The notes under the pieces: model-generated | Told to the model about the DNA's origin: nothing | Database searches by the model: none | Seen by the model: only the letters and a program-made list of their open reading frames with translations | Source: Qingrenia yutianensis | GTDB lineage: Bacteria > Bacillota > Clostridia > UMGS1810 | Assembly (NCBI RefSeq): GCF_014385105.1 | Contig: NZ_JACRTE010000003.1 | Coordinates: 124,001 to 188,000 of the forward strand | Reading direction: 5' to 3' | DNA: 64,000 bases | In this document: positions 51,896-61,593 of the stretch, in pieces | Layout of the letters: each line of letters starts with the position of its first letter | Numbering within the stretch: the first letter of the stretch is position 1 | Program-made: the position numbers and the translations under genes

Positions 51896-54753
51896 TGAAA
51901 AAGTTAATTGCAATTATTATTTCGTTTGTAATGATTTTTGAGGTTATACCCGTATCGCTTGCGTCTGCGGAAAATGACAGCGCGGAGTTTGAGAGAAGAA
52001 CAAAAATTCTCACCACGCTTAAAATCATAAGAGAAACAAAGGAAAAAGGCGAGAATGTAACACGCGCACAGGCGATTGACACGGCGGTGCGCAGTATCAG
52101 AAAAAGCGTTCCCGTAAAAAACGGCAAATGCGGTTATACCGATGTTTTGCCGGGGCACAAATACATAGACTCGCTTGCGGCAGCATTTGACACCGCGCTT
52201 CTTTCGGGAAACAACGAAAACAAAATTTTTCCCGACGAGAACATCAAAACCGAAACGCTTTTGAGGCTTTATATCCACATTCTCGGCTACGACGCATACT
52301 ATGACTGGACGAAAAAGGACGCATACGGCATTTCAGCGGACTTAAAGCTTACAAAAGACGCGGACGTTACAAAGGAATATATCGACTTTGAAAACTTTGT
52401 AAATATCGCGTTCAACGCGCTTGAAATCCCGATTTTGCAGGTTACCTCAATCGCGGACGGAAACGTGAAAGTCGATACCGACAGGGACGTAACGCTTCTT
52501 TCGGAATATCTCGATATTTATGAAGATACGGGTTTTGTTTACGCAAACGGCTATACGTCGCTCCGCGGAAAAAGCACCGCAGAGGAGGGCTTTGTGATTA
52601 TAGAAAATTACAAATTCCGCGCGGGCGAAAGCCTTGCCGAGGATTACGTCGGCGAATATGTTAAATATTACTACCGCGAAAACAGAAGTGCGCAGAACGA
52701 AATTCTGTATGTTGAAAACGACGATCAATACGACGTTTTGGAAATTGCGGACGAGGATATAGACGGTTATGACGATTTTACTCTGACGTATACAAAATCG
52801 GGCAGAGAAAAAACCGCAAACATCTCGCCGTCGGCAGATATTATCTACAACGGCAAGGCGCTCGGCGCAGGCGAATACGACGAAAGCCTTTTTGACGTTA
52901 ACCGCGGAAATATCAAGCTTATTAAAGCAAATTCAAACGTTTACGGCATTGTTAAAATCACATCGTATCAAACGTTTATGGCGGACAGTATCTATTCCGA
53001 CGAACGGCAGATAAGGCTTATTCCCGAAGATGACGCGTATAATTCCGTTTTGCTTGAAAAGGATAACAATTCTTACATAAAAACGTTTGAAAACGGCGCG
53101 CAGATAAACATTGAAAGCGTGAAAGCGCCTGTTGTCGTGTCAAGCGCGGCGAGCCTTGACGGCAAGTGCGCACGGATTGAAATTTTCAAAAACACAGTGT
53201 CCGACCTTGAAGTAAAAGAGGTCGGCGAGGACGAAATTTCGGTTCAGCAGTACGACTACGACGCGCACGAATATAAAAACGTAACTTATGAAATCAGCAA
53301 GGAATATCAAAACGTTATAAAATCGAAACCGCTCGATTTGAAAAATCTCGGCAAAAGGGAGCTTTGGCTCGATAACAACGGCAGGGTTATTTATATAAAA
53401 TCCAATACCGACAATTCAGATTTCTGGGCATATATCGCGTCGGCAACACCTGACGAAAAAAGCCGAAACAACCCGAAAGTAAAGCTTTTCAAGCAGACGG
53501 GCAGATTTTTGGAGTGCCCCGTTGCGGAGCGTGTCACGGTTGACGGCAAAAGCATAAAACGCGCCGATTTTGAAAAGTCGAAGTTATACAAAAACGGCGA
53601 AATTATAAAGCAAATCGCGTTTGTGTCGCTCAATTACGACGGCGAAATCCGCGTAATCGACACCTGCCTTGAACAAACCGCAGAGCGCGAGGCTGATTAT
53701 TCGCTTTATAAAAAAGTCGGCGAAAACGGCAGAGAGGCTGAAAACACCGTCTACAAAATGGGCGGACTTGCTTATAACAAAAACGATTATCAATACGGAA
53801 TACCGTATTTCGGAGGCGGTTCGGGAACGTTTAAAAACGGCATACTTATGTCGGGCGACACGGTGATTTTTGCAATCCCTGCGTGCGGCGACCCCGAAGA
53901 TGAGGATTATATGCTCTATTCGCGCAGTTATTTTGAAAAGGACTGCTACTATTTAACAGAAGGGTATTCGCGCGACGACAGCGATTACTCCGCACAGGTT
54001 GTGGTGTATAAATACTATCCCGAATATACCGGCAAAATTGAAAATTCGGTGCTTACGGGCAAAGACCCGTCAAATCAGCGCCCTGTTTTGCAAAGACCGT
54101 TTGCCAGAACACAGTCGCTTTTGAACGGCTATGTTGAAAATATCACAAAAGCGGTTAAAAACGGCGATGACGGCGTGAATATTTACATCACCGACCTTTC
54201 AAACGGCATTACAACGGCATATTTTATGGAAAACGAAAGCTATATTTCGGACGTTGACGAGGGTGATATTATAAGATATTACCTTTTCAGCGGCGAAAAA
54301 CTGCGCTATACCGAAAAGCTTTTCTCAACCGATAATATGGAGTTTGACCAAACACCGAATATACTTGCGTATAACTCGGCAGGAACGACGCCGACCATAA
54401 AATCGTTTGCAATAACAAACAACGGGTGCGTTTTGGAGGACAGTTTTTCCACCTCGTCCACAGACGGTTTTGACGCAATGTACTGTCTGTATTACGGCGG
54501 TGTTGTCGATTACAACGCGCAGTATGCGTATATAAAAACGAAATACGCGCTCGATAACGGCAACGACGATATTTACACCGCGGAGGTTATGTCGCGCACA
54601 AGCAATGTGTTTAAGTATGACAAAAAGAGCAAAAAGCTTGAAAAATGCTCGTTTGACGATATTAAAACATATAAGGTTTGGGGCGCGGAATATTCAAAAA
54701 TCGCGGTTGTGTCAAACTACCGATGGGTGAGTGCAATCATAGTCTTCAATTAG
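51895..54753 (+). CDS. large secreted envelope protein, partly SLH-like
   Basis: 952 residues. Its ATG overlaps the preceding stop (TAATG). Signal peptide (LIAIIISFVMIFEVIPVSLA), then two to three degenerate SLH-like modules (about 35-180; YTDVLPGHKYIDSLAAAFDT, NKIFPDENIKTETLLRL). A long beta-rich part with repeating small domains follows (about 190-950; NGYTSLRGKSTAEEGFVIIE, YLDIYEDTGFVYA). No catalytic motif is recognised. Translational coupling to the SLH protein suggests that they work as a pair. Confidence 0.8.
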   Translation: MKKLIAIIISFVMIFEVIPVSLASAENDSAEFERRTKILTTLKIIRETKEKGENVTRAQAIDTAVRSIRKSVPVKNGKCGYTDVLPGHKYIDSLAAAFDTALLSGNNENKIFPDENIKTETLLRLYIHILGYDAYYDWTKKDAYGISADLKLTKDADVTKEYIDFENFVNIAFNALEIPILQVTSIADGNVKVDTDRDVTLLSEYLDIYEDTGFVYANGYTSLRGKSTAEEGFVIIENYKFRAGESLAEDYVGEYVKYYYRENRSAQNEILYVENDDQYDVLEIADEDIDGYDDFTLTYTKSGREKTANISPSADIIYNGKALGAGEYDESLFDVNRGNIKLIKANSNVYGIVKITSYQTFMADSIYSDERQIRLIPEDDAYNSVLLEKDNNSYIKTFENGAQINIESVKAPVVVSSAASLDGKCARIEIFKNTVSDLEVKEVGEDEISVQQYDYDAHEYKNVTYEISKEYQNVIKSKPLDLKNLGKRELWLDNNGRVIYIKSNTDNSDFWAYIASATPDEKSRNNPKVKLFKQTGRFLECPVAERVTVDGKSIKRADFEKSKLYKNGEIIKQIAFVSLNYDGEIRVIDTCLEQTAEREADYSLYKKVGENGREAENTVYKMGGLAYNKNDYQYGIPYFGGGSGTFKNGILMSGDTVIFAIPACGDPEDEDYMLYSRSYFEKDCYYLTEGYSRDDSDYSAQVVVYKYYPEYTGKIENSVLTGKDPSNQRPVLQRPFARTQSLLNGYVENITKAVKNGDDGVNIYITDLSNGITTAYFMENESYISDVDEGDIIRYYLFSGEKLRYTEKLFSTDNMEFDQTPNILAYNSAGTTPTIKSFAITNNGCVLEDSFSTSSTDGFDAMYCLYYGGVVDYNAQYAYIKTKYALDNGNDDIYTAEVMSRTSNVFKYDKKSKKLEKCSFDDIKTYKVWGAEYSKIAVVSNYRWVSAIIVFN

Positions 54754-54793
54754 TTTTTGCATATATAAATTAAATTTTATAGGAGTGAAAAAA

Positions 54794-56062
54794 ATGAAAA
54801 AGAAATTGTTTAGGTTAACCGGAATTTTGGTTATGGCGGTAATGCTTGTTTCGGCATTTGCGGTTGCAGGTTTTGCGACAGATGCTGACGATAACGAGGT
54901 TTATTCGGATACTTCGGCAGACGACGCAAAATTTGTGACGCAGTTTCTCCCCGACAGCACGGGTTTTGATTTGAGAGAGGCAGCTGCGGAAACAAACACA
55001 ACACAGACAACCAATGAAACAACAAAATGGACGAAATATGATGCACCGTCGTCCAACTATCAGAGATTGCCGATAACTTCGGCTTTCCATTTCGGCAGTA
55101 CAAATGTAGGAACGGGCGGAAGAAGCATTAAATCGCCTTTTGTTTTTGCGTGCGACGTTAAGCTTCCGACGGATTACAGCGGTGATATTTCTTTTGTAGT
55201 TATAAAAAGCGAAAACAATGCGTATAAATCAATTCCTGTTTATCTCGGAATTAACAACGGTGAATTTTATATTCATTCCATAGGTGCAGACAGAAATTTC
55301 TCGAACGGTATTACCGCGGTTAAACTTGCCTCGCCTTTGAGCACTCCGCATTTGTCCGACAAATGGTACGGTTATGCAGGCGACGGCATAAGAAGAAAAT
55401 TTGCCCGTGTTTATCTCTATTTAGACCCGTTTACGGGAAAGGGTTCGGCAAAAGTAAGACAGTATTTAGTTGCGAAAGACGGAAGTTTGGATACTTATGT
55501 TACCGATTCTGAGGTATTTGAATTTGAAATTGCGAAATCTCAAAAACTTACCGCCGCTGATGTCACTGCAACGGAGAACGCAAATTCCAAAAACTATTCC
55601 ATAGCGCTTTTTAATACTGCAAAAACGGCAACATCAATCGAAATCAGAAATGCAAAAATATACGTTCCCGAAACAACGATTTTTGAAAAACCGACGATTG
55701 AATTAACCGAGGGCAAAGCAAGAGCGTCGGCAACATTCTACGATTTTTCGTACAGCGGTGCAGTGCATAACATATATCCGCTCATCACCGCGGTATACAA
55801 CCGCGATACAAAAGAAATTGTCAAAGTTGAAAGCAAGGTTCAGGATATTCAGCGCGGAAACGGATTCTTCAATTTCGGAACTAAAGTTGCCGAAAAAGAC
55901 GTTAACTTATCCGCACTTTCTGACGGCGTATATGACGTTAAAGCGTTTGTATGGAAGTCGCTTGCGGACATAATGCCCAAAACGTCGGCGTCGGCGGTTA
56001 AAACTTATAAAGTTGAAACGGGCGATAACGGCAAAACAATCACCGAATTAACAACCGACTGA
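54794..56062 (+). CDS. secreted protein, member of a two-gene family
   Basis: About 422 residues. Signal peptide, a Thr/Glu-rich linker (about 30-75), then a beta-sandwich, lectin-like region (about 75-270; GGRSIKSPFVFACDVKLPTD, RVYLYLDPFTGKGSAKV) and a C-terminal beta domain (VFVWKSL-like strand near 390). The next gene shares the RSIKSPFVF / RSVRTPFVF and YLDPFTGKG / FLDPYTGGG signatures and the same overall order, so they are paralogues. Function probably carbohydrate or surface binding; no family named. ATG 54794 is eight bases after AGGAG. Confidence 0.75.
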   Translation: MKKKLFRLTGILVMAVMLVSAFAVAGFATDADDNEVYSDTSADDAKFVTQFLPDSTGFDLREAAAETNTTQTTNETTKWTKYDAPSSNYQRLPITSAFHFGSTNVGTGGRSIKSPFVFACDVKLPTDYSGDISFVVIKSENNAYKSIPVYLGINNGEFYIHSIGADRNFSNGITAVKLASPLSTPHLSDKWYGYAGDGIRRKFARVYLYLDPFTGKGSAKVRQYLVAKDGSLDTYVTDSEVFEFEIAKSQKLTAADVTATENANSKNYSIALFNTAKTATSIEIRNAKIYVPETTIFEKPTIELTEGKARASATFYDFSYSGAVHNIYPLITAVYNRDTKEIVKVESKVQDIQRGNGFFNFGTKVAEKDVNLSALSDGVYDVKAFVWKSLADIMPKTSASAVKTYKVETGDNGKTITELTTD

Positions 56063-56077
56063 TTTTTACAAAAATCC

Positions 56078-56105
56078 CCGATACGGCGCCGATGTGCCGT
56101 ATCGG
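56078..56105 (+). other. 10-bp hairpin between two related genes
   Basis: CCGATACGGC (56078-56087) pairs with GCCGTATCGG (56096-56105) around 8 bases. No T run follows, so it is more likely an mRNA-stabilising or processing structure than a terminator. Confidence 0.5.
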
Positions 56106-56174
56106 AAAGAGGCAAAAAACGGAGTGAAAATTTGATTTGAAATCCCGAAGAACAACAGCAAGGGAGAAAAGATT

Positions 56175-57344
56175 ATGTTTAAATTTATGAAAAAAAGCTT
56201 AACGCTCGGACTTGTTTTTACACTTTTCGCATCGTCGGGCGCATACGCGGTAAACACCGACGGCTCGGCATTTGAGGACGCTTTTTTGCGGAACGGCGAA
56301 AAATACACCGCAATGACCTACACAAATTCGCAGACGTCGGCACTCACCGTCGAAAACGGCGTTACAAGCGTTTCGTGCACACCCAAATATCAAAACACGC
56401 GCGTGCTTGAACAGTTCAGATGGAACACAACAAATTCGTCGGGCAGAAGTGTAAGAACACCGTTTGTGTTCACGGGCGAATTTAATTTTGAGAGCATCGA
56501 AAAAGCAGGCAAGGTGCGTCTTGCACTCGAAAAATTCAAAGGCACAAATGCAGAAAGCATACCGTTTTGGGTGCAGTTTTTCTCGGACGGCAAAATGATT
56601 GCAGGTCCGTCGTCCGACGCTAAAGTGAAATTTGACGGCTGGCTCAACGCGGACGAATACGCGGTTACGCTGTCGGACGGTACAAACGGCTTGATTGTGT
56701 ATGACGGCGATGTTTCGGGCGAATGGATAAGGGTTAAAGTTTTTCTCGACCCGTACACGGGCGGAGGCGTTTTTTCCGCCGGCAGGGTTGATGATGACGG
56801 AAACTTTGTTTCGTCCGTATGCGATTTCGGATTTAAAATCGACAGCCGTGCGCTTTTGACAAAAACCACAGCGTCCGACCAGTCGTCGGCAATGTGGTAC
56901 AATATCGGCGTGCAGTGTCCGTCGGGCAAAACCGAGTTTAAAATGCGAAACCTTTCGCTTACGTGCGAGGACGTTTGGGCGGACGGCGATACGGTTATAA
57001 ACATTGACAAAAATACGGTGTCCGCAAGCCAGACTTGGCTCGGATACGGCTTTAAATGGGAAAAATACACCGTTCCCGAAACGGTTGTTTCGCTGTATGA
57101 CGAAAACGAAAATCTTGTTGCATACAGTGTGAAAAAGGACGTTTCGATTGCAGGCAGAGGAACGGGACTTTACGGTTACACCTCGGCAGAGGCGAAAACC
57201 GACGTAACAGACCTTTCAAATCTTCCCGACGGAAAATACACCGTTCGTGCGTTTTCGTGGTCGGGCATAAATTCGGCAAAACCGTATTTTAACACGGCTG
57301 CCGAAAAGGAAATAAACATTGCAAACGGCAGTGTTACGGAATAA
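56175..57344 (+). CDS. secreted protein, second member of the two-gene family
   Basis: 389 residues. Signal peptide (LTLGLVFTLFASSGAYA), then the same beta-sandwich core as the preceding gene (RSVRTPFVFTGEFNFESIEK; VKVFLDPYTGGGVFSAGRVD) and the same C-terminal domain (DLSNLPDGKYTVRAFSWSGI). Compared with its paralogue it lacks the Thr-rich linker. Starts with ATG 56175 behind GGGAG. Lies between the paralogue and a giant glycosidase. Confidence 0.78.
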   Translation: MFKFMKKSLTLGLVFTLFASSGAYAVNTDGSAFEDAFLRNGEKYTAMTYTNSQTSALTVENGVTSVSCTPKYQNTRVLEQFRWNTTNSSGRSVRTPFVFTGEFNFESIEKAGKVRLALEKFKGTNAESIPFWVQFFSDGKMIAGPSSDAKVKFDGWLNADEYAVTLSDGTNGLIVYDGDVSGEWIRVKVFLDPYTGGGVFSAGRVDDDGNFVSSVCDFGFKIDSRALLTKTTASDQSSAMWYNIGVQCPSGKTEFKMRNLSLTCEDVWADGDTVINIDKNTVSASQTWLGYGFKWEKYTVPETVVSLYDENENLVAYSVKKDVSIAGRGTGLYGYTSAEAKTDVTDLSNLPDGKYTVRAFSWSGINSAKPYFNTAAEKEINIANGSVTE

Positions 57345-57360
57345 ACGGCGGAGGGATTTT

Positions 57361-60300
57361 ATGAAAAACGCTTTATTTAAAAATTTTGCATTTATATTGG
57401 CTTTTGCGCTTATTTTTACATCGGCGTTCTTTCCCTCCGAAATTTTCGCGGAGGAAAGCTTAACGGCGCAGGACGCGGTAAATGACGCGGTTGTGTGGTA
57501 TTATTCTTCGGTTTATATGTATTCTCACGGCGAAAGGCTTGAAATACCGGCCGAGGATTTGACATTTATTTTTAAGGATAACACAATTTATGCCGAGTAT
57601 GCTTATTTTTCCGAAACCTTCGGCGCAAAGTATGCGTACGACGGAAACAACGGCCTTTTATCGTTTGAGAAAAACGGCACAAAGGTTGCCGTTAAGCTTT
57701 TTGACGCATATGCTGACATTGAAGAAAACGGCGCGTTCACGCATAACAACTGCGTATATGTGCCTACCGGATATATTGCAAAAGAGCTTGGACTTAATGT
57801 TTTTGACAACAAGCGTATTTTGTATGTAAGCGAAAAATACGACTTAAACGACGAAAAATTTTCTTATCTTCGCTCGGAGATTGAAGATTTGGTTTACGAT
57901 ACGGCGGTTTTGTACGACTTCGACCAAAACCTGAAATTCGGAACGCTTTCAAAATGGAGCGGTGCGAAAAATGTTGATGACGAATTTTACAAATCGTGGG
58001 GCGTTACCGATGAGGACAAACACTCGGGCGAAAAGAGTTTAAAACTCACCGCGTTTCCGCAAGACTGCGCGGGATATGCCGGATTTTCGTTCCCGAAAGT
58101 AAGGCTTGACAAGTCGAAAATGTACGTTGTGACGTTTTATGTGAAAGCAACCGACGATTTTAAAAACAATTTTCCGCGCCTTTGTATGATGGGATATTCC
58201 GAGTCGGGTGCGTGGCTGTCGCTTGAGGTTTTCAAAGACCTTGCAAAGGGCGACTACGGCAACGAATGGACGCGGTATGACTATGTTCTCGACCCGTCGG
58301 CACTAAATGCGTCAGTTGAATACGTTGACATTGTCGTTGCAATGGCAGGAAACGGACAGTCGGGCGCAACGTCGGGCGCGCTGTATTTTGACGATATTTC
58401 GTTAAAATCCGCACAGCCGAGAAACGACAGCGCGGAAAAAAGTCCGCAGATTATGTCGAACAAAAAAATGAACTGGTACAAAATCGGCGAAACCGTCACA
58501 ATGACGCCGACGCAAAAGCTGGATACAAACGTTTACAAAACCGCGGCTATGACGGTTAAAAATTCGTACGGCGAGCCTGTTTACGAAAAGACCGTTTCGG
58601 CGAAAAGCTTTAATGACGGAATTTCGTATGTTCCCGATGATATCGGCTACTACGAGCTTTCGTTCACGCGCACCGATATTTACGGTCAGACGACAACGTA
58701 TAACGAATTTTACAATTATTTAAACCCCAAAACCTCAAAATATGTGAGAATGGATATTCCAGGTCAGGGCATTATTGTCGTCCCCGGCGACACAAAGCCT
58801 ATGGACGAGCGAAGCCCGAGATGGTCGGCGTCGCTTTATACAAACCGTTACCCTGCGAAAAACGGCGAGCAGATTTCCCACCCGAAAGGACATCAGCAGG
58901 ACGCGATTGAGCTTGCCGATTTGGTGGGATTTTCAAAAATACGTTTTCACGCGTTTACACCGCACAGTTTTAACTCAAATATGGACACCGTTTCAAACCA
59001 CGAGCGCGGTGATTTTTACTTTGACGAATACGACGAGAGTATGCGCGAGGCGGCGCGGTACGGTTTTACGATTATAACAAATTTTTACGGTACTCCGCTC
59101 TATGCCGCGCCTAATTCTCCCAAGGGTGCATTTGACCCCAAAACCGATGCGTACGGCAAGCAGTATTACGCGTATATGCCCGACAATATCAAGGCATATG
59201 AGGCGTATATGAAAAAATGCGTCGATCAGTGGGACGACATCTGCGACTACTGGGAGGTATGGAACGAACCGCACGTTTACGGCGGAAGCGTATTCTGGGC
59301 AGGTACGACCCCCGATTTTATAAAGCTTTTGAAAACAAGCTATGAATACATAAAATCAAAAGGCGAAAACGAGCAGGTTATTTTAGGCGGACTGGGCGCA
59401 CGGCGCTACACGTCGTTTGTGAACGAACTCGTTAAATACGGAGGCTGGCAGTATTTCGACCTTCTTGCAATGCACGGCTGGGACCTTGATCCGTGGACGT
59501 ACAACAATATTGCAAAGTCTTACGGCGAGGAGCCGAAAAGAATTTGCTCCACCGAGTGCCATTTCACTCTCAAAACTCCCGGCAGTGAATTTGCGTATAA
59601 CACCGAAAAGGAAGAAACGTTCAGATTTTTGGTGTCAACCTTAAAAGACATAAAATACGGCTCGGAATTTACCGCGCATTTTTCGCTTCCCGGAAGTCAG
59701 GCGGACGACGAGCTTATAAGATATATGACCGACAACAAAATTTCGGCAGAATATGCTTATGCAAACGGCTTTTACCGCCGTTATCCCAAATATCCCCAGC
59801 AGTTCCCGAGATTTTTGGCAGCGGCGTCGCACACGTTTTTTGAGCACGCAGGCAAGCAGTACGACTACACCGACGAGTATCTTTTCGGTGACCAGAACGT
59901 TGTGCGAATGAACACAAACGGCAAAGAACAGCTTGTTGTATGGCTTGACGGCGGAAGCAAGGCAGAGGCGGAAATTTTGAGCAGTAAGGTTGCATCGCTT
60001 CTTGACAGCGATTACGAAATCTACGACTGGGAGGGAAGAAAACTTGAAGTAAGCGACTTGCCCTCGTTTACGCTCCGTCCCGAAACTATGTATTTTATAT
60101 ACGGCGCAAATTCCGAAAAGCTTGATGCACTTCCCTCGGGAAAAGGCGGCGGCGACGGAAAAGGCGACGTTTTATATAATCTTACCGAGCGCGCGGCAGA
60201 GCTTGCAAAGTCGGATTTAAACGCCGTTTCGGCAATCACGGGCACGGGCGCTTTGTTCGATAAAACGAGCGGCGCATTGGCTGACAGTATTGCATATGTA

Positions 60301-61524
60301 ACAACCGACTGGCAGACCGTTTCGGACACCGACGGTGCGTTCTCCGACGGCAAGAGCGCGAAATTCAGCGTGTCGGCAGGTGATGACGGAATGTACTTTG
60401 TGTTTGAAACAGAGGGAATTTCCGACGCGCCGATCGTAAGCAAGACTGATGACATAGACAAAAACAACATTTTGAAATTTGCCTTTGATACAGGCGGAGC
60501 ACGCCAGGCAAAAGACGCTGTTGTGTATTCTCTCGGAATTTTGAACGGCGAATGTGTGCTTGTAAAATCGTCCGAGGCGTTTATCGGCGGTGATGTTATA
60601 GCCGATTACACAAAAGAGGGCGGGATTGCAAACTCGGCAGTTGTTAAAACCGAAGAAAAGGGCGGTAAAAAATACTATAAAATTTTCCTTCCCGACGGCG
60701 AAATTTATCCGTATCAGCGCGACGAGTCAAAAGTATTTTCGTTCGGCGCAAGTATAAATGCGCAAAACGGCGCGCGCCTTATCTGGTCGGACGTTTTAAA
60801 AGGTGAAACAAAGGGAAGCGGAATAGGCAAAGTATACTTTAGCCGTGACGCGTTTTTTGCGGATGGCAACTATATTGCACCCGAGGCGCAAATAAGCGCA
60901 AAACCGCTGTTCGACAAAAACAATTTCTCATATGCGGACGGCATAAACTGGATTGACAGTCTTGAATGGGTTGTCTGCGCTGACGGAAAAGAACAGGGCG
61001 ATTTCTCGGCAAGGTTTGCGTCGTCGGTTGTTGAGGGCGACGGACTGTACCTTATCTGGGAGGTTAACGACACCACCGACAACGCGCTTGCAAAAACCGC
61101 GGGCGGACTGTATTCGGTAGACTCGGTTCAGTTTGCCATTGACACAACGGGCGAGAAAAACAACGCGTTAAGAGCGGAATATCAATTCGGACGCATCTTG
61201 TCAAATCCCGATAATTCGGTGCTGTTTAAAGAAAACGTTCCGTCGGTTGCCGGAAAGGACGTTCCCGAAAACTTCACCGCAACGCGCGATGTTGTGAAAA
61301 ACTGTGTTCACAAAATTTCGCGTACGGGCGACAAAACGACATATATGCTCTTTATGCCGTTTGACGAGGTTTATCCGTATTCACCCGAACAGGGCTCGAT
61401 TAAATTCTCAATGCTTATAAACAACAACGACACAAACGAGAGGGTAGGATACCTTGAATGGGGCAGTGGAATAGGCAAAACCAAAAACACCGCTCATTAC
61501 GGAAAACTTGTAATCGATAAATAA
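57361..61524 (+). CDS. giant secreted clan GH-A glycoside hydrolase with CBM-like modules
   Basis: 1387 residues. A signal peptide is followed by a stalk-like copper amine oxidase N-type region (about 30-170; TYIAKELGLNVF-like segments). A carbohydrate-binding module-like jelly roll follows (about 195-350; FYVKATDDFKNNFPRLCMMG). The TIM barrel (about 470-830) resembles GH39/GH5, with acid/base Glu636 in YWEVWNEPHVYGG and nucleophile Glu732 in RICSTECHFTL. Two C-terminal CBM9/DOMON-like modules are repeated (SGIGKVYFS and SGIGKTKNTAHYG ends). Substrate unknown. ATG 57361 follows CGGAGGG. Confidence 0.88.
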   Translation: MKNALFKNFAFILAFALIFTSAFFPSEIFAEESLTAQDAVNDAVVWYYSSVYMYSHGERLEIPAEDLTFIFKDNTIYAEYAYFSETFGAKYAYDGNNGLLSFEKNGTKVAVKLFDAYADIEENGAFTHNNCVYVPTGYIAKELGLNVFDNKRILYVSEKYDLNDEKFSYLRSEIEDLVYDTAVLYDFDQNLKFGTLSKWSGAKNVDDEFYKSWGVTDEDKHSGEKSLKLTAFPQDCAGYAGFSFPKVRLDKSKMYVVTFYVKATDDFKNNFPRLCMMGYSESGAWLSLEVFKDLAKGDYGNEWTRYDYVLDPSALNASVEYVDIVVAMAGNGQSGATSGALYFDDISLKSAQPRNDSAEKSPQIMSNKKMNWYKIGETVTMTPTQKLDTNVYKTAAMTVKNSYGEPVYEKTVSAKSFNDGISYVPDDIGYYELSFTRTDIYGQTTTYNEFYNYLNPKTSKYVRMDIPGQGIIVVPGDTKPMDERSPRWSASLYTNRYPAKNGEQISHPKGHQQDAIELADLVGFSKIRFHAFTPHSFNSNMDTVSNHERGDFYFDEYDESMREAARYGFTIITNFYGTPLYAAPNSPKGAFDPKTDAYGKQYYAYMPDNIKAYEAYMKKCVDQWDDICDYWEVWNEPHVYGGSVFWAGTTPDFIKLLKTSYEYIKSKGENEQVILGGLGARRYTSFVNELVKYGGWQYFDLLAMHGWDLDPWTYNNIAKSYGEEPKRICSTECHFTLKTPGSEFAYNTEKEETFRFLVSTLKDIKYGSEFTAHFSLPGSQADDELIRYMTDNKISAEYAYANGFYRRYPKYPQQFPRFLAAASHTFFEHAGKQYDYTDEYLFGDQNVVRMNTNGKEQLVVWLDGGSKAEAEILSSKVASLLDSDYEIYDWEGRKLEVSDLPSFTLRPETMYFIYGANSEKLDALPSGKGGGDGKGDVLYNLTERAAELAKSDLNAVSAITGTGALFDKTSGALADSIAYVTTDWQTVSDTDGAFSDGKSAKFSVSAGDDGMYFVFETEGISDAPIVSKTDDIDKNNILKFAFDTGGARQAKDAVVYSLGILNGECVLVKSSEAFIGGDVIADYTKEGGIANSAVVKTEEKGGKKYYKIFLPDGEIYPYQRDESKVFSFGASINAQNGARLIWSDVLKGETKGSGIGKVYFSRDAFFADGNYIAPEAQISAKPLFDKNNFSYADGINWIDSLEWVVCADGKEQGDFSARFASSVVEGDGLYLIWEVNDTTDNALAKTAGGLYSVDSVQFAIDTTGEKNNALRAEYQFGRILSNPDNSVLFKENVPSVAGKDVPENFTATRDVVKNCVHKISRTGDKTTYMLFMPFDEVYPYSPEQGSIKFSMLINNNDTNERVGYLEWGSGIGKTKNTAHYGKLVIDK

Positions 61525-61539
61525 TGTGATAATCAAATA

Positions 61540-61576
61540 GGCAAAAAACACATTTTAAAGCGATGTGTTTTTTGCC
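61540..61576. terminator. terminator after the first giant glycosidase
   Basis: GGCAAAAAACACAT (61540-61553) pairs perfectly with ATGTGTTTTTTGCC (61563-61576); T-rich on both strands. Partly separates the two glycosidase genes. Confidence 0.8.
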
Positions 61577-61593
61577 CGTAAGAGGTTGAATTT

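Noticed and set aside
56390..57070. 226-codon minus-strand frame inside a secreted protein gene
   Set aside because: Opposite a clear signal-peptide gene; arises from the codon bias of the plus strand.
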